This document shows, in pieces, positions 1 through 6,618 of a stretch of 15,732 nucleotides of DNA. Every line of letters starts with the position of its first letter. Position 1 is the stretch's first letter. The position numbers and the translations under genes are program-made. Origin of the DNA: an uncultured Corynebacterium sp. (GTDB taxonomy: Bacteria > Actinomycetota > Actinomycetes > Mycobacteriales > Mycobacteriaceae); assembly GCF_943914015.1 (NCBI RefSeq), contig NZ_CALUAK010000057.1, positions 1-15,732 of the forward strand. Direction: 5' to 3'. The notes beneath the pieces are model-generated. The model worked only from the letters and a program-made list of their open reading frames with translations. It made no database searches and was not told where the DNA came from.

Positions 1-283
1 CGGCCCATGCCTGGGAACCGGTTGCATCCTTGTGCGTGGGAACGCCGAACAGGTCGACGCAGAGCACACCGGCGTTGGCTGCCTCTTCGACAGCCTTCAC
101 CAGGGAGTCAAGCGTGTGCTGGTACTGCCCGGGCATGGAGGAGATCTCCTGTGGGGAGTCGATTCCCTCGGCCACAAACATCGGGTAAATCAGGTCGGAA
201 CGGTGGAGATGCGTCTCCGCCGTCAGCTCCCGCATGGCAGGATTTACACGAAGGCGTCGGGGACGAAACGTTAGCTTAGTCAT
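1..283 (-). CDS. hemB: Delta-aminolevulinic acid dehydratase (porphobilinogen synthase), N-terminal part
   Basis: HemB condenses two 5-aminolevulinate molecules into porphobilinogen in the cytosol. Only the first 94 codons are inside the window; the gene runs off the left edge. Translating from the ATG at 283 gives a start of MTKLTFRPRRLRVNPAMREL, then HLHRSDLIYPMFVAEG, SSMPGQYQHTLDSL and VDLFGVPTHKDATGSQAWA. These are the family's N-terminal landmarks: the RPRRLR start, the DLIYPMFV strand, the MPG(Q) loop and the LFGVP..KD..GS segment. The gene begins 13 bp after the hemD stop on the same strand, with an AGGG/AGGGG-type ribosome site in that gap, so it is probably co-transcribed and coupled with hemD. 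The catalytic lysines and metal-binding cysteines would lie beyond the window and cannot be checked. Confidence 0.95.
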   Translation of the reverse strand, partial: MTKLTFRPRRLRVNPAMRELTAETHLHRSDLIYPMFVAEGIDSPQEISSMPGQYQHTLDSLVKAVEEAANAGVLCVDLFGVPTHKDATGSQAWA

Positions 284-296
284 GTCCCCTACCCTA

Positions 297-2000
297 CTAT
301 TGCGCGTTCTTCTTGCGCGTCCTGCGCTTCTTCCTCGGCGCGGGGAGCGTGCCCGCGGCACGAAGACCAGCCACGTGGTCAGCTAGCGCGTCGACAAGCG
401 AAACGATGGACGCAACCTCCGGAACGACATCGACGCGCAGCCCCATCTCCTTGGCCGTGGCCGCGGTGGCCGGGCCGATGCAGGCGATGATCGTGCGGGA
501 ATGCGGCTTGCCGGCGATGCCGACGAGGTTCTTCACTGTGGAAGAACTGGTGAAACAGACGGCATCGAAGCCACCGGACTTGATCATGTCGCGGATTTCC
601 ACGCTCGGCGGGGCGGCACGGACGGTGCGGTAGGCGGTGATGTCGTCGACTTCCCAGCCCAGGTCCTTCAGCCCCTCGGCCACGACATCCGTCGCGATAT
701 CGGCGCGCGGCATGAAGACGCGACCGACGGGGTCAATATCCTCGTCGTACTCGGGGAACACCTCGACCAGGCCGTGCGCGTTCTGCTTGCGGGCAGGCGG
801 CATGAGCTCCGGCGTGATGCCCAGGGAGGCAATCTTCTCTGCCGTCTTGGCACCCACAGCCGCGAACTTCACGCCTGCGAAGCTGCGCGCATCCAGACCG
901 AACGCGGTCACCTTGCGCCACAGAGCCTTTACCGCGTTGACGCTGGTGAGAACAACCCACTCGTAGCGGCCCTCGACAATGCCCTTGATCGCGCGATCCA
1001 TCTGCGCGGGGTTGCGCGGCGGCTCCACAGAGATCGTGGGCACCTCCTGCGGGATCGCACCGTGGGAGGCAAGGCGTGCTGACATCGGGCCAGCCTGCTC
1101 CTTCGAACGCGGCACAAGCACGCGCCAGCCGTACAGCGGGCGAGACTCCCACCACGAATACTTCGTGCGGTCATCGACGCCCTTGCCCAGCGTCACGACG
1201 AGCGTGCCCGGCAGCTCACCATCGAGCTTGCCCAGGTTCGCCAGCGTCGTATCGTGGGTGCGCTGAAGCCGCGTGGTGCCGTGCACGGTCACCGTCGCCG
1301 GAGTCACACTCGGCAGCCCCTCTGCCTGCAGCTTCTCCGAGATGGTGGGCAGGTGCTCCGCCTCCGCCTCCAACACCAGCGGCTGTGGCGCGGAAGCCAA
1401 GCTCGACCAGTTCGGGTTCTCATCCTGAGTGAGATCAACCTTGGTGTAATTCGAATCCAAGGCAATACCCGCAAACATCGGCACCGTTGCCGGCAGGCTC
1501 ATGCCCGGGACAATATGGAAATCCATACCGCGCTCCGTCACTGTATTAATCTCCGCGAGAATCGCAGGACTAGACAGTGGGTTGCCACTGACTACGCGCA
1601 CAACATCGATCCCCTCATTCGACTTCTGCTCCAGCCAATCGGCCGACTTATCCGGATCCACCGCAGCCATCCGCGTGATCTCCGCTGCCGTCGGCGGATC
1701 GGGACGCGGCGGGCGACGACGCGCGCCGCCTGCCTTCGCCTCCGCGCACAGTTTCTCGTAGGCCTCCTCGGCCTCCTTCTTCTTCTGCGGTGGCACGGGC
1801 AATTCTGCCCCGACTACCGCACACACACCGCCCGACACCGACGGCTCAACGAGGGCATAGGCAGTGTTCGCCAGCACGTTGCGCGCAGTGACCGTAAGCA
1901 GGTCAGGGTTGCCGGGACCAGCGCCGACGAAGGTAATCCGCCCTTTTTCCAGGGCAGACTCCGTCAACGCTTCGACCTTGGAGCCTTCTTCGCCTGCCAT
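297..2000 (-). CDS. hemD: Uroporphyrinogen-III synthase with N-terminal methyltransferase-like domain (HemD fusion)
   Basis: A 567-residue two-domain protein. Residues 21-275 resemble the tetrapyrrole (uroporphyrinogen-III C-) methyltransferase fold: the SAM-loop VGAGPGNPDLLT is at 25-36, with IVPGMSLPATVPMFAGIAL at 163-181. Residues 291-545 are a HEM4 uroporphyrinogen-III synthase domain that closes hydroxymethylbilane with inversion of ring D (LTSVNAV 351-357, AVGAKTAE 381-388, FTSSSTV 483-489, IGPATAATAKEMGL 508-521). The methyltransferase half is odd. The usual GGDPF..GRG motif reads VVSGNPLSSPAI, the THR usually found after the AGIP segment is replaced by DSN, and a Lys/Arg/Pro-rich insert occupies about 70-120. 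The C-terminus is very basic (RKKRRTRKK). The start is fixed because an in-frame TAG lies two codons upstream of the ATG. No strong Shine-Dalgarno sequence is visible. Synthase activity is likely; methyltransferase activity is doubtful. Confidence 0.93.
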   Translation of the reverse strand: MAGEEGSKVEALTESALEKGRITFVGAGPGNPDLLTVTARNVLANTAYALVEPSVSGGVCAVVGAELPVPPQKKKEAEEAYEKLCAEAKAGGARRRPPRPDPPTAAEITRMAAVDPDKSADWLEQKSNEGIDVVRVVSGNPLSSPAILAEINTVTERGMDFHIVPGMSLPATVPMFAGIALDSNYTKVDLTQDENPNWSSLASAPQPLVLEAEAEHLPTISEKLQAEGLPSVTPATVTVHGTTRLQRTHDTTLANLGKLDGELPGTLVVTLGKGVDDRTKYSWWESRPLYGWRVLVPRSKEQAGPMSARLASHGAIPQEVPTISVEPPRNPAQMDRAIKGIVEGRYEWVVLTSVNAVKALWRKVTAFGLDARSFAGVKFAAVGAKTAEKIASLGITPELMPPARKQNAHGLVEVFPEYDEDIDPVGRVFMPRADIATDVVAEGLKDLGWEVDDITAYRTVRAAPPSVEIRDMIKSGGFDAVCFTSSSTVKNLVGIAGKPHSRTIIACIGPATAATAKEMGLRVDVVPEVASIVSLVDALADHVAGLRAAGTLPAPRKKRRTRKKNAQ

Positions 2001-2300
2001 AAAACGCTATCTTTGCTTTCTCTTCGTCCGTCGTTCTCATTCATTTCCCCGGTAGGCTCTCGCATCTGCCCATACGGCTTGTGCGCTTTTCGTCCTAACC
2101 CGGGAAACGCCCTGCCTGCGCGCTGCAATGAACCGGCTCGGCTACTAAAACCGAACCCCCTGCAAACTTCCCAGGAGGGCATGTGGTAATAAAGGATAAT
2201 TCAAAACATACGAAAATAGAAAACAGCGCTTGGATGGCTTCTCCTATCACGCACGTTCTTCCCGGTTTCCGCCGGGGTCGAATGGGGCTTACGCGCTTGT
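2001..2300. other. Non-coding leader region upstream of hemD
   Basis: This is the part of the hemC-hemD gap that lies outside the repeat array. It contains an AT-rich patch at about 2187-2225, unusual for this GC-rich window and the best place for a hemD promoter, but I cannot assign -35 and -10 boxes with confidence. A small GC hairpin (CCCGG...CCGGG) lies near 2263-2277. A short minus-strand reading frame that overlaps the hemD start out of frame has no recognisable protein features. No RNA gene is recognised here. Confidence 0.4.
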
Positions 2301-2720
2301 TTTGCGGCCCATCCGGTTTCAGGCTTTCGGGGTTCGGCAGCGCTTGGGCCGCAAAAAGGAACGGGGTTGTTGGAATGTGGCCCGACCGCACACGGGCACC
2401 CGGCGATCACGGGTAGCCGGGCCGCAATAGAACCAGCGCCCAACACAAAGTGGCCCAACCGGATCCCCGCGCACGGAGATCAGGCAGGGATGGGCCGCAC
2501 AAGGGACGCTCATCGAATCAAATGCGGCCCCATGCCAACCGAGCACTCGATCTTCAAACCCGCATGGGCCGCAAAAGAAACGGGACTGCTGGAATGTGGC
2601 CCGATCCCACGCGGGCACTCGGCTATCACGGGCAGACGGGCCGCAAAAGGAACGCAGTCACACCCAAAGCGGCCCAACCGGTTCCCCGCACACGCAGGCA
2701 GGAAACGGATGGGCCGCAAA
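2301..2720. repeat. Tandem array of six 55-bp inverted-repeat modules, period about 73 bp
   Basis: Six modules fill the gap between hemC and hemD: 2301-2355, 2374-2428, 2447-2501, 2521-2575, 2593-2647 and 2666-2720. Each is exactly 55 bp: an 11-bp left arm (consensus AAWGYGGCCCR), 33 bp of interior and an 11-bp right arm (YGGGCCGCAAA). The first module's arms are perfect inverted complements (TTTGCGGCCCA / TGGGCCGCAAA). Linkers are 18, 18, 19, 17 and 18 bp, so module starts step by 73, 73, 74, 72 and 73 bp. The GGCC cores are 41 bp apart within a module and 31-33 bp apart across linkers. Modules 2 and 5 are about 86% identical and modules 3 and 6 nearly 80%, giving a 219-bp higher-order repeat. 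The array ends 12 bp before the hemC stop. I do not recognise the family. Confidence 0.93.
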
Positions 2721-2732
2721 AGGGCAAAGGCG

Positions 2733-3605
2733 TTAGCGGATGATCTCCTCGGCGCCGCGGGCGCGGAGCTTCTCGGCCACCGACGTTCCCAAAGCAACGG
2801 GGTCGGTGCCGGTGGCGGTTTCCACGATTTGCTTGGAGCCGTCGAGGGCGAAGGCACCGGCGGTGAGGGTGATCTCGTTGCCGGAGACCGTCGAGTAGGC
2901 GGCCAGCGGCGCGGTGCATCCGGCCTGGAGGGTGGAGAGCACGGCGCGTTCGGCTTGAGCAGACAGGGTGGCGTGGTCGTCGACAAGCGTGGAGATGGCA
3001 TCCACCGCAGTGCGGGACTCGACGGCAAGGATGCCCTGCGCGGGGGCAGGCATGAGGTAGGTGGGGTCGAAGACCTGGGTTGCCTCGTCGCCGCGACCGA
3101 TGCGGGTGAGGCCGGCGTGGGCGAGGATGACGGCGTCGAGTTCACCGGAGGTGACTTTGCCCATGCGGGTGTCGACATTGCCGCGCAGGGGGAGGATGTC
3201 GAGGTCGGGGCGCAGCGCCTTGAGCTGCGAGATGCGGCGGGGCGCGCCGGTGCCGACCTTGGCGCCTTCGGGCAGCTGTTCGAGGGTGAGGCCGTCGCGG
3301 GCGATGAGCGCCTCGCACGGGGTCTCACGCACGGGGTAGATGGTGGTCAGGCCTTCAGGCTGGCCGGTGGGGAGGTCTTTGCAGGAGTGGACGGCGATGT
3401 CGATCTGGTCGCGGTCCATGGCCTCGCGCAGCGCCTGCGTGAACACGCCGACGCCGATTTTTTGCACGGGCGAGAGGTTCTTATCGCCAGGTGTGGTGAT
3501 GATGGTCAGTTCGGCGTCGTAGCCTGCGCGGATGAGCGCGTCGCGGACGTGTCCGGCCTGGGTTGTGGCGAGTTTTGAGCCTCGTGTGCCAATGCGAAGT
3601 GTCAC
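2733..3605 (-). CDS. hemC: Porphobilinogen deaminase (hydroxymethylbilane synthase)
   Basis: A cytosolic enzyme that polymerises four porphobilinogens into the linear tetrapyrrole hydroxymethylbilane. The 290-residue protein starts TLRIGTRGSKLATTQAG, the classic family N-terminus. It has HSCKDLPT at 73-80 with the catalytic Asp77, GTGAPRR at 118-124, RGNVDTRMGK at 141-150, and LQAGCTAPLAAY at 226-237, in which Cys230 should carry the dipyrromethane cofactor. The length is slightly short of the usual 300-310. The start is GTG at 3605; its GTG overlaps the hemA TGA as GTGA, and an AAGGAG ribosome site sits just upstream, so translation is probably coupled to hemA. Downstream on the same strand is the repeat array and then hemD, an unusually long gap inside what is otherwise a compact operon. 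Confidence 0.97.
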   Translation of the reverse strand: MTLRIGTRGSKLATTQAGHVRDALIRAGYDAELTIITTPGDKNLSPVQKIGVGVFTQALREAMDRDQIDIAVHSCKDLPTGQPEGLTTIYPVRETPCEALIARDGLTLEQLPEGAKVGTGAPRRISQLKALRPDLDILPLRGNVDTRMGKVTSGELDAVILAHAGLTRIGRGDEATQVFDPTYLMPAPAQGILAVESRTAVDAISTLVDDHATLSAQAERAVLSTLQAGCTAPLAAYSTVSGNEITLTAGAFALDGSKQIVETATGTDPVALGTSVAEKLRARGAEEIIR

Positions 3606-4915
3606 TTGTTCTCCTTGGTTGCCTTGTCCATGGTTGCGCTGGTGGGGAGCTTGGCCACGTCGGTGGAGACGGGCGTGGCGGGCAGCCCGAAGAGCTGCTG
3701 CAGGGCGTTGTCGTAGGTAATCGTTCCGGAGCTCGCCGCCAGGGCCTTCACTTGGACGGTCGGCTGGTGGAGAAGCTTGTCGACGACACGTTGTACGGTC
3801 TTTGCCACCTCACGGTGGGTCTCGGGATCGGTCTCCACGCGGTTTTCGAACCGCTCCATCTCCTTGGACACAATCCCCGCAGCCATGCTGCGCAGTGCGG
3901 ACAGGGCTGGTGCCACGTCGCGGACACGCTGGGCGGAGGTGAAGGCGTCGAGCTCCTCGCGCAGGATCCTCTTGGCGATCTCCTCTACCTCGCGGGATTC
4001 CTCTCGCTCGGACTCGCGGAGGGACTCAATATTAATGAGCGTGCCGGGGACCTCCGGGTCGATGTCGCGGGGCATGGACAGATCCACAAACACAGGCCTG
4101 CGGCCGGTAATGTCCGGGGCCTTGACGGTGTAATCGTGGGCGCCGGTGGCGGAAACAATAATGTCCACGTCGTTGTAGGCCTTGATGCGCTCGGGGAACT
4201 CCACGGCATGGGCGGGCACGCCGGCTTCTCGGGCGTGCTGGGCAAGACGCTCGGCGCGGTCAAACGTGCGGTTAGCAATGACAAGCTCGTCGATGCCACG
4301 CTTACCCAGATGGGTGGCGGCGAGCGAACTCATGGCACCAGCGCCAAGGACAAGAGCCCGGTGGCCCTTAAACGAGTCACTGTCAAGTGACTCCGCCACT
4401 TTGTCCAGGGCAAAGGTCACCATGGAGGCACCCGTCTCATCGATGCCGGTCTCACTGTGGACACGCTTGCCGGTGTGGAGCGCGGCCTGGGCGAGAGCGT
4501 GCAGCGTCGGACCGACGGTGCCGTTATCGCTTGCTGCCTGATAGGCGCTGCGTACCTGGCCGATGATCTGCTGCTCGCCGAGAACCATGGAGTCCAGGCC
4601 ACTGGCCACGGCCAGCATGTGCTCCGCTGCAGCATCGGCGTAGCGGACGTAGAGGTGTTCGCGGAGCTCGTCGCCAGTGAGGCCAGAAGTCTCTGCAAAA
4701 ACATCGACGATCTCGTTGACACCGGAATGGAAGCTGTTAGTTACGGTGTATGCCTCCACGCGGTTACACGTGGACAGGAGGATGACCTCGGACAGGGACG
4801 GGCACTGCAGCAATCGCTGTGCGGTACGGTCCCTTTTGTCTTCGTCCATAGAGACCTGTTCCAGGACATTCACGGGTGCCACCCGATGGGACATTCCCAC
4901 CACTAGAACACTCAC
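3602..4915 (-). CDS. hemA: Glutamyl-tRNA reductase
   Basis: NADPH-dependent reductase that turns glutamyl-tRNA(Glu) into glutamate-1-semialdehyde, the committed step of the C5 haem pathway. In 437 residues the protein shows the N-terminal catalytic domain with GMSHRVAPV at 7-15 and LLSTCNRVEAY at 47-57, where Cys50 is the thioester-forming nucleophile. It then has the HMLAVASGLDSMVLGEQQI-type substrate-binding stretch, the NADP-binding domain (LVLGAGAMSS) and the C-terminal dimerisation helix (LRSMAAGIVSKEMERFENR). The start is GTG at 4915, with a GAGGTGA ribosome site overlapping the end of the preceding gene. It lies 7 bp after the glutaredoxin-like gene and overlaps hemC by 4 bp, so all three are probably one transcript. 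Haem or stability-based control of HemA is known in other bacteria but cannot be read from the DNA. Confidence 0.97.
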   Translation of the reverse strand: MSVLVVGMSHRVAPVNVLEQVSMDEDKRDRTAQRLLQCPSLSEVILLSTCNRVEAYTVTNSFHSGVNEIVDVFAETSGLTGDELREHLYVRYADAAAEHMLAVASGLDSMVLGEQQIIGQVRSAYQAASDNGTVGPTLHALAQAALHTGKRVHSETGIDETGASMVTFALDKVAESLDSDSFKGHRALVLGAGAMSSLAATHLGKRGIDELVIANRTFDRAERLAQHAREAGVPAHAVEFPERIKAYNDVDIIVSATGAHDYTVKAPDITGRRPVFVDLSMPRDIDPEVPGTLINIESLRESEREESREVEEIAKRILREELDAFTSAQRVRDVAPALSALRSMAAGIVSKEMERFENRVETDPETHREVAKTVQRVVDKLLHQPTVQVKALAASSGTITYDNALQQLFGLPATPVSTDVAKLPTSATMDKATKENK

Positions 4916-4922
4916 GTTAAAT

Positions 4923-5195
4923 TCACCTCACACCTTGCGGTCTACTAAGCGCATCGACGAGATCCTCGTTGTCTACTTCCCAGCAGGCGAACTCATCTCC
5001 ATCGATAAGGATAACCGGTACCCGATCACCGTACTCCATAACCTTTTCCTGGTCAGAATCTACGTCGACAGTGGAGAGAGTCGCGCCATACTTTTCGCAG
5101 ATGGGACGGATCTGCTGCTCCACCCGGGCGCACGAGCCACATGTTTTGCGCACCATCATTACAACGTCATGCGTCGGGATCGTATTCACACCCAC
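4923..5195 (-). CDS. Glutaredoxin-like thiol-disulfide protein (DUF836 type)
   Basis: A 90-residue thioredoxin-fold protein. The redox motif is CGSC (Cys19 and Cys22) after the first strand, the typical VPV with the cis-proline is at 59-61, and DGDEFACWEVD follows at 65-75, with an extra Cys71. The size and layout match the short glutaredoxin-like family found just upstream of hemA in mycobacteria (Rv0508 by position). The partner is unknown. A role in keeping the catalytic cysteine of HemA or cofactor enzymes reduced is only an inference from gene order. The called start is GTG at 5195 after an AGTGGA sequence; a second GTG two codons downstream is an equally plausible start. The gene is the first of the presumed grx-hemA-hemC transcript. 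Confidence 0.85.
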   Translation of the reverse strand: MGVNTIPTHDVVMMVRKTCGSCARVEQQIRPICEKYGATLSTVDVDSDQEKVMEYGDRVPVILIDGDEFACWEVDNEDLVDALSRPQGVR

Positions 5196-5279
5196 TCCAC
5201 TAAATCATGCGCTATTAGTTAAATATGCCTACGATGTAACATACCTGTTCCTTCCTAGAAAGGTCTAAACGTAGCGCCC
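5196..5279. promoter_or_regulatory. Divergent promoter region between the glutaredoxin/hemA operon and the HAD phosphatase
   Basis: An 84-bp AT-rich gap between divergently read genes. On the plus strand TAACAT (5237-5242) and TACGAT (5230-5235) match the corynebacterial TANNNT -10 pattern, and an AGAAAGG (5257-5263) lies 16 bp before the GTG start, rather far for a ribosome site. On the minus strand TAACTA/TAATAG near 5214-5222 could serve the haem operon. No convincing -35 boxes are seen, so the exact elements are uncertain. Confidence 0.4.
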
Positions 5280-6314
5280 GTGGCACCGTCACACTCAACC
5301 AACGAGATACTTACTGCGTGGACTATCTCCCACGGAAATCTCCGCCGATTCTTTGAGGAGACTGCGCTACCCCCGCTTGATGACAAAGCACAGGAAGCCG
5401 CCGGTGAGGCCGCCGCTGAGGCCGCAGTGCAATCTGCCTTTGGGCTTGGACTCGACGCCTATTCGCAGGGTGTTGACGCTGTCAGTGGCGCCTACGAGGC
5501 GGCGGGCGCCCACCACGTTTCCGCCCCAGACCCCGATGTTCCCCAGCAGGAGGGCGTGGCCGCGTTTTTCGACGTGGACAACACCCTCATCCAGGGCGCA
5601 TCGCTTGTCATGTTCGCCATCGGCCTGGCCAAACGCCGCTACTTTAAGACGCGCGACCTCCTTCCCTTTGCCTGGAAGCAGATAAAATTCCGCGCCCGTG
5701 GCTCGGAAAGCAAGGCCGATATGGCGAAGGGGCGCGAGCAGGCCCTGGAGTTTATTAAAGGCCGTGACGTGGACGAGCTCGTCGCCCTGTGCGAGGACAT
5801 CGTGGATGAGAACATCCCCGGCAAGATTTGGCCGGAGACCTCAGAGCTTGCTGCCATGCACTTGGCTGCCGGCCACCAGGTATGGCTGGTGACGGCGACA
5901 CCGGTGCAGCTGGCACAGATAATCGCCAAGCGCTACGGCATGACCGGGGCGCTCGGCACGGTCGCCGAAGTGAAGGACGGAAAATTCACCGGCAGACTCG
6001 TTGGCGATATCCTGCACGGCTCCGGTAAAAGCCACGCTGTTGCGGCCCTGTCCACCATCGAGGATCTGGACCTTAGCCGCTGCACCGCCTACTCCGATTC
6101 CATCAACGACATCCCGATGCTGTCCATGGTGGGCACCGCTGTGGCCATCAACCCGGATGTGTCCCTGCGCCGCGAGGCGAAGCGCCGTGGCTGGGAGGTG
6201 CGGGATTACCGCTCCATCCGCAAGCTCGCCTTCCGGGTGGGGTTGCCGGCCACCATCATTGGGCTCGTCGCCGCGCTGGGGTGGTCCGCGCAAGCAAAAA
6301 GCCACCGGGCATAG
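5280..6314 (+). CDS. HAD-superfamily phosphatase, SerB1-like, with C-terminal membrane segment
   Basis: A 344-residue HAD subfamily IB hydrolase. Motif I is FFDVDNTLI with nucleophile Asp98 and acid/base Asp100; motif II is LVTATP with Thr205; motif III is Lys250 in GSGKSHAV; motif IV is YSDSINDIPML with Asp273 and Asp277. All catalytic residues are present. An alanine- and glutamate-rich stretch of about 90 residues precedes the catalytic domain, and residues 318-336 (FRVGLPATIIGLVAALGW) form a hydrophobic segment that could anchor the protein to the membrane. By position and layout it matches mycobacterial serB1 (Rv0505c), annotated as phosphoserine phosphatase, but the natural substrate of this branch may be different, for example a lipid or sugar phosphate. 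The GTG at 5280 is the first usable start after an in-frame TAG. The stop codon sits in the loop of the terminator hairpin. Confidence 0.88.
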   Translation: MAPSHSTNEILTAWTISHGNLRRFFEETALPPLDDKAQEAAGEAAAEAAVQSAFGLGLDAYSQGVDAVSGAYEAAGAHHVSAPDPDVPQQEGVAAFFDVDNTLIQGASLVMFAIGLAKRRYFKTRDLLPFAWKQIKFRARGSESKADMAKGREQALEFIKGRDVDELVALCEDIVDENIPGKIWPETSELAAMHLAAGHQVWLVTATPVQLAQIIAKRYGMTGALGTVAEVKDGKFTGRLVGDILHGSGKSHAVAALSTIEDLDLSRCTAYSDSINDIPMLSMVGTAVAINPDVSLRREAKRRGWEVRDYRSIRKLAFRVGLPATIIGLVAALGWSAQAKSHRA

Positions 6315-6325
6315 CCGGTGGCTTT
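6296..6325. terminator. Bidirectional rho-independent terminator shared by convergent genes
   Basis: An 11-bp perfect stem, AAAGCCACCGG (6298-6308) and CCGGTGGCTTT (6315-6325), closes a 6-nt loop that contains the TAG stop of the HAD phosphatase. Read on the minus strand the stem is followed by a run of five T, so it is a better terminator for the bS22 gene; on the plus strand only TTT follows. Confidence 0.85.
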
Positions 6326-6358
6326 AGGCAAGTGAGCTGAAAGCCCACGTTCCAAGTT

Positions 6359-6460
6359 TTACTTGCCGAGCTTCCTGCGCTGAACGCGGGTACGGCGGAG
6401 CATCTTGCGGTGCTTCTTCTTGGACATGCGCTTACGACGCTTCTTGATTACGGAACCCAT
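6359..6460 (-). CDS. Small basic ribosomal protein bS22 (AURKAIP1/COX24 type), 33 residues
   Basis: Reading minus-strand from the ATG at 6460 gives a 33-residue protein beginning MGSVIKKRRKRMSKKKHRKM and ending RRTRVQRRKLGK, followed by TAA. The K/R-rich composition and the RKRMSKKKHRK..LRRTR core are diagnostic of the tiny AURKAIP1/COX24-domain proteins of actinobacteria, seen in the mycobacterial small ribosomal subunit as bS22 (Rv0500B by position). It should bind rRNA in the 30S subunit. A GTGAGG sequence lies about 11 bp upstream of the start. The gene has its own probable promoter at 6581-6610, just after the BldC-like gene, and ends into the shared terminator at 6296-6325. Confidence 0.93.
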   Translation of the reverse strand: MGSVIKKRRKRMSKKKHRKMLRRTRVQRRKLGK

Positions 6461-6618
6461 AGGGCTTTCAACCTCACTTATTTTTACTTGGCTTGTTGTA
6501 GCTTTCTAGTGCCTCACGCAGTCGCATGCACCTGAAGGGCCGAACTGCGTCACAAAATTGTGTAAGACACGAACGGCAACATCATAGCGCCTGTAACAGG
6601 TGTTCACCAAAATCGGGA
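6461..6618 (-). promoter_or_regulatory. Promoter, operator-like dyad and leader of the bS22 gene
   Basis: Read on the minus strand, TTGGTG (6605-6610), an 18-bp spacer and TATGAT (6581-6586) form a good promoter. The spacer contains the perfect dyad CCTGTTACAGG (6590-6600), placed where a repressor or a MerR-type activator would act. Transcription should start near 6574, giving a leader of about 110 nt. The leader holds a second dyad, CACAANNTTGTG (6551-6562), and a possible stem-loop with a perfect 7-bp stem (6516-6522 with 6544-6550). The elements are read by eye; their function is inferred. Confidence 0.5.

Noticed and set aside
1964..2182. A 72-residue minus-strand reading frame overlapping the hemD start
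   Set aside because: No recognisable protein features, and it overlaps hemD out of frame; likely chance.
2301..2720. The array as a CRISPR locus
   Set aside because: The regular repeats are 11-bp inverted arms with alternating orientation, not 23-47-bp direct repeats with unique spacers. The interiors are related between modules, and no cas gene is nearby.
2201..3578. Open reading frames on both strands crossing the array, encoding repeated peptides with a 73-residue period (for example a 403-residue plus-strand frame)
   Set aside because: The period arises because 3 x 73 bp keeps frame. Comparing modules 2 and 5 codon by codon on the minus strand, changes fall about equally on first, second and third positions, which is not a coding pattern. 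The long plus-strand frame runs antisense through hemC.
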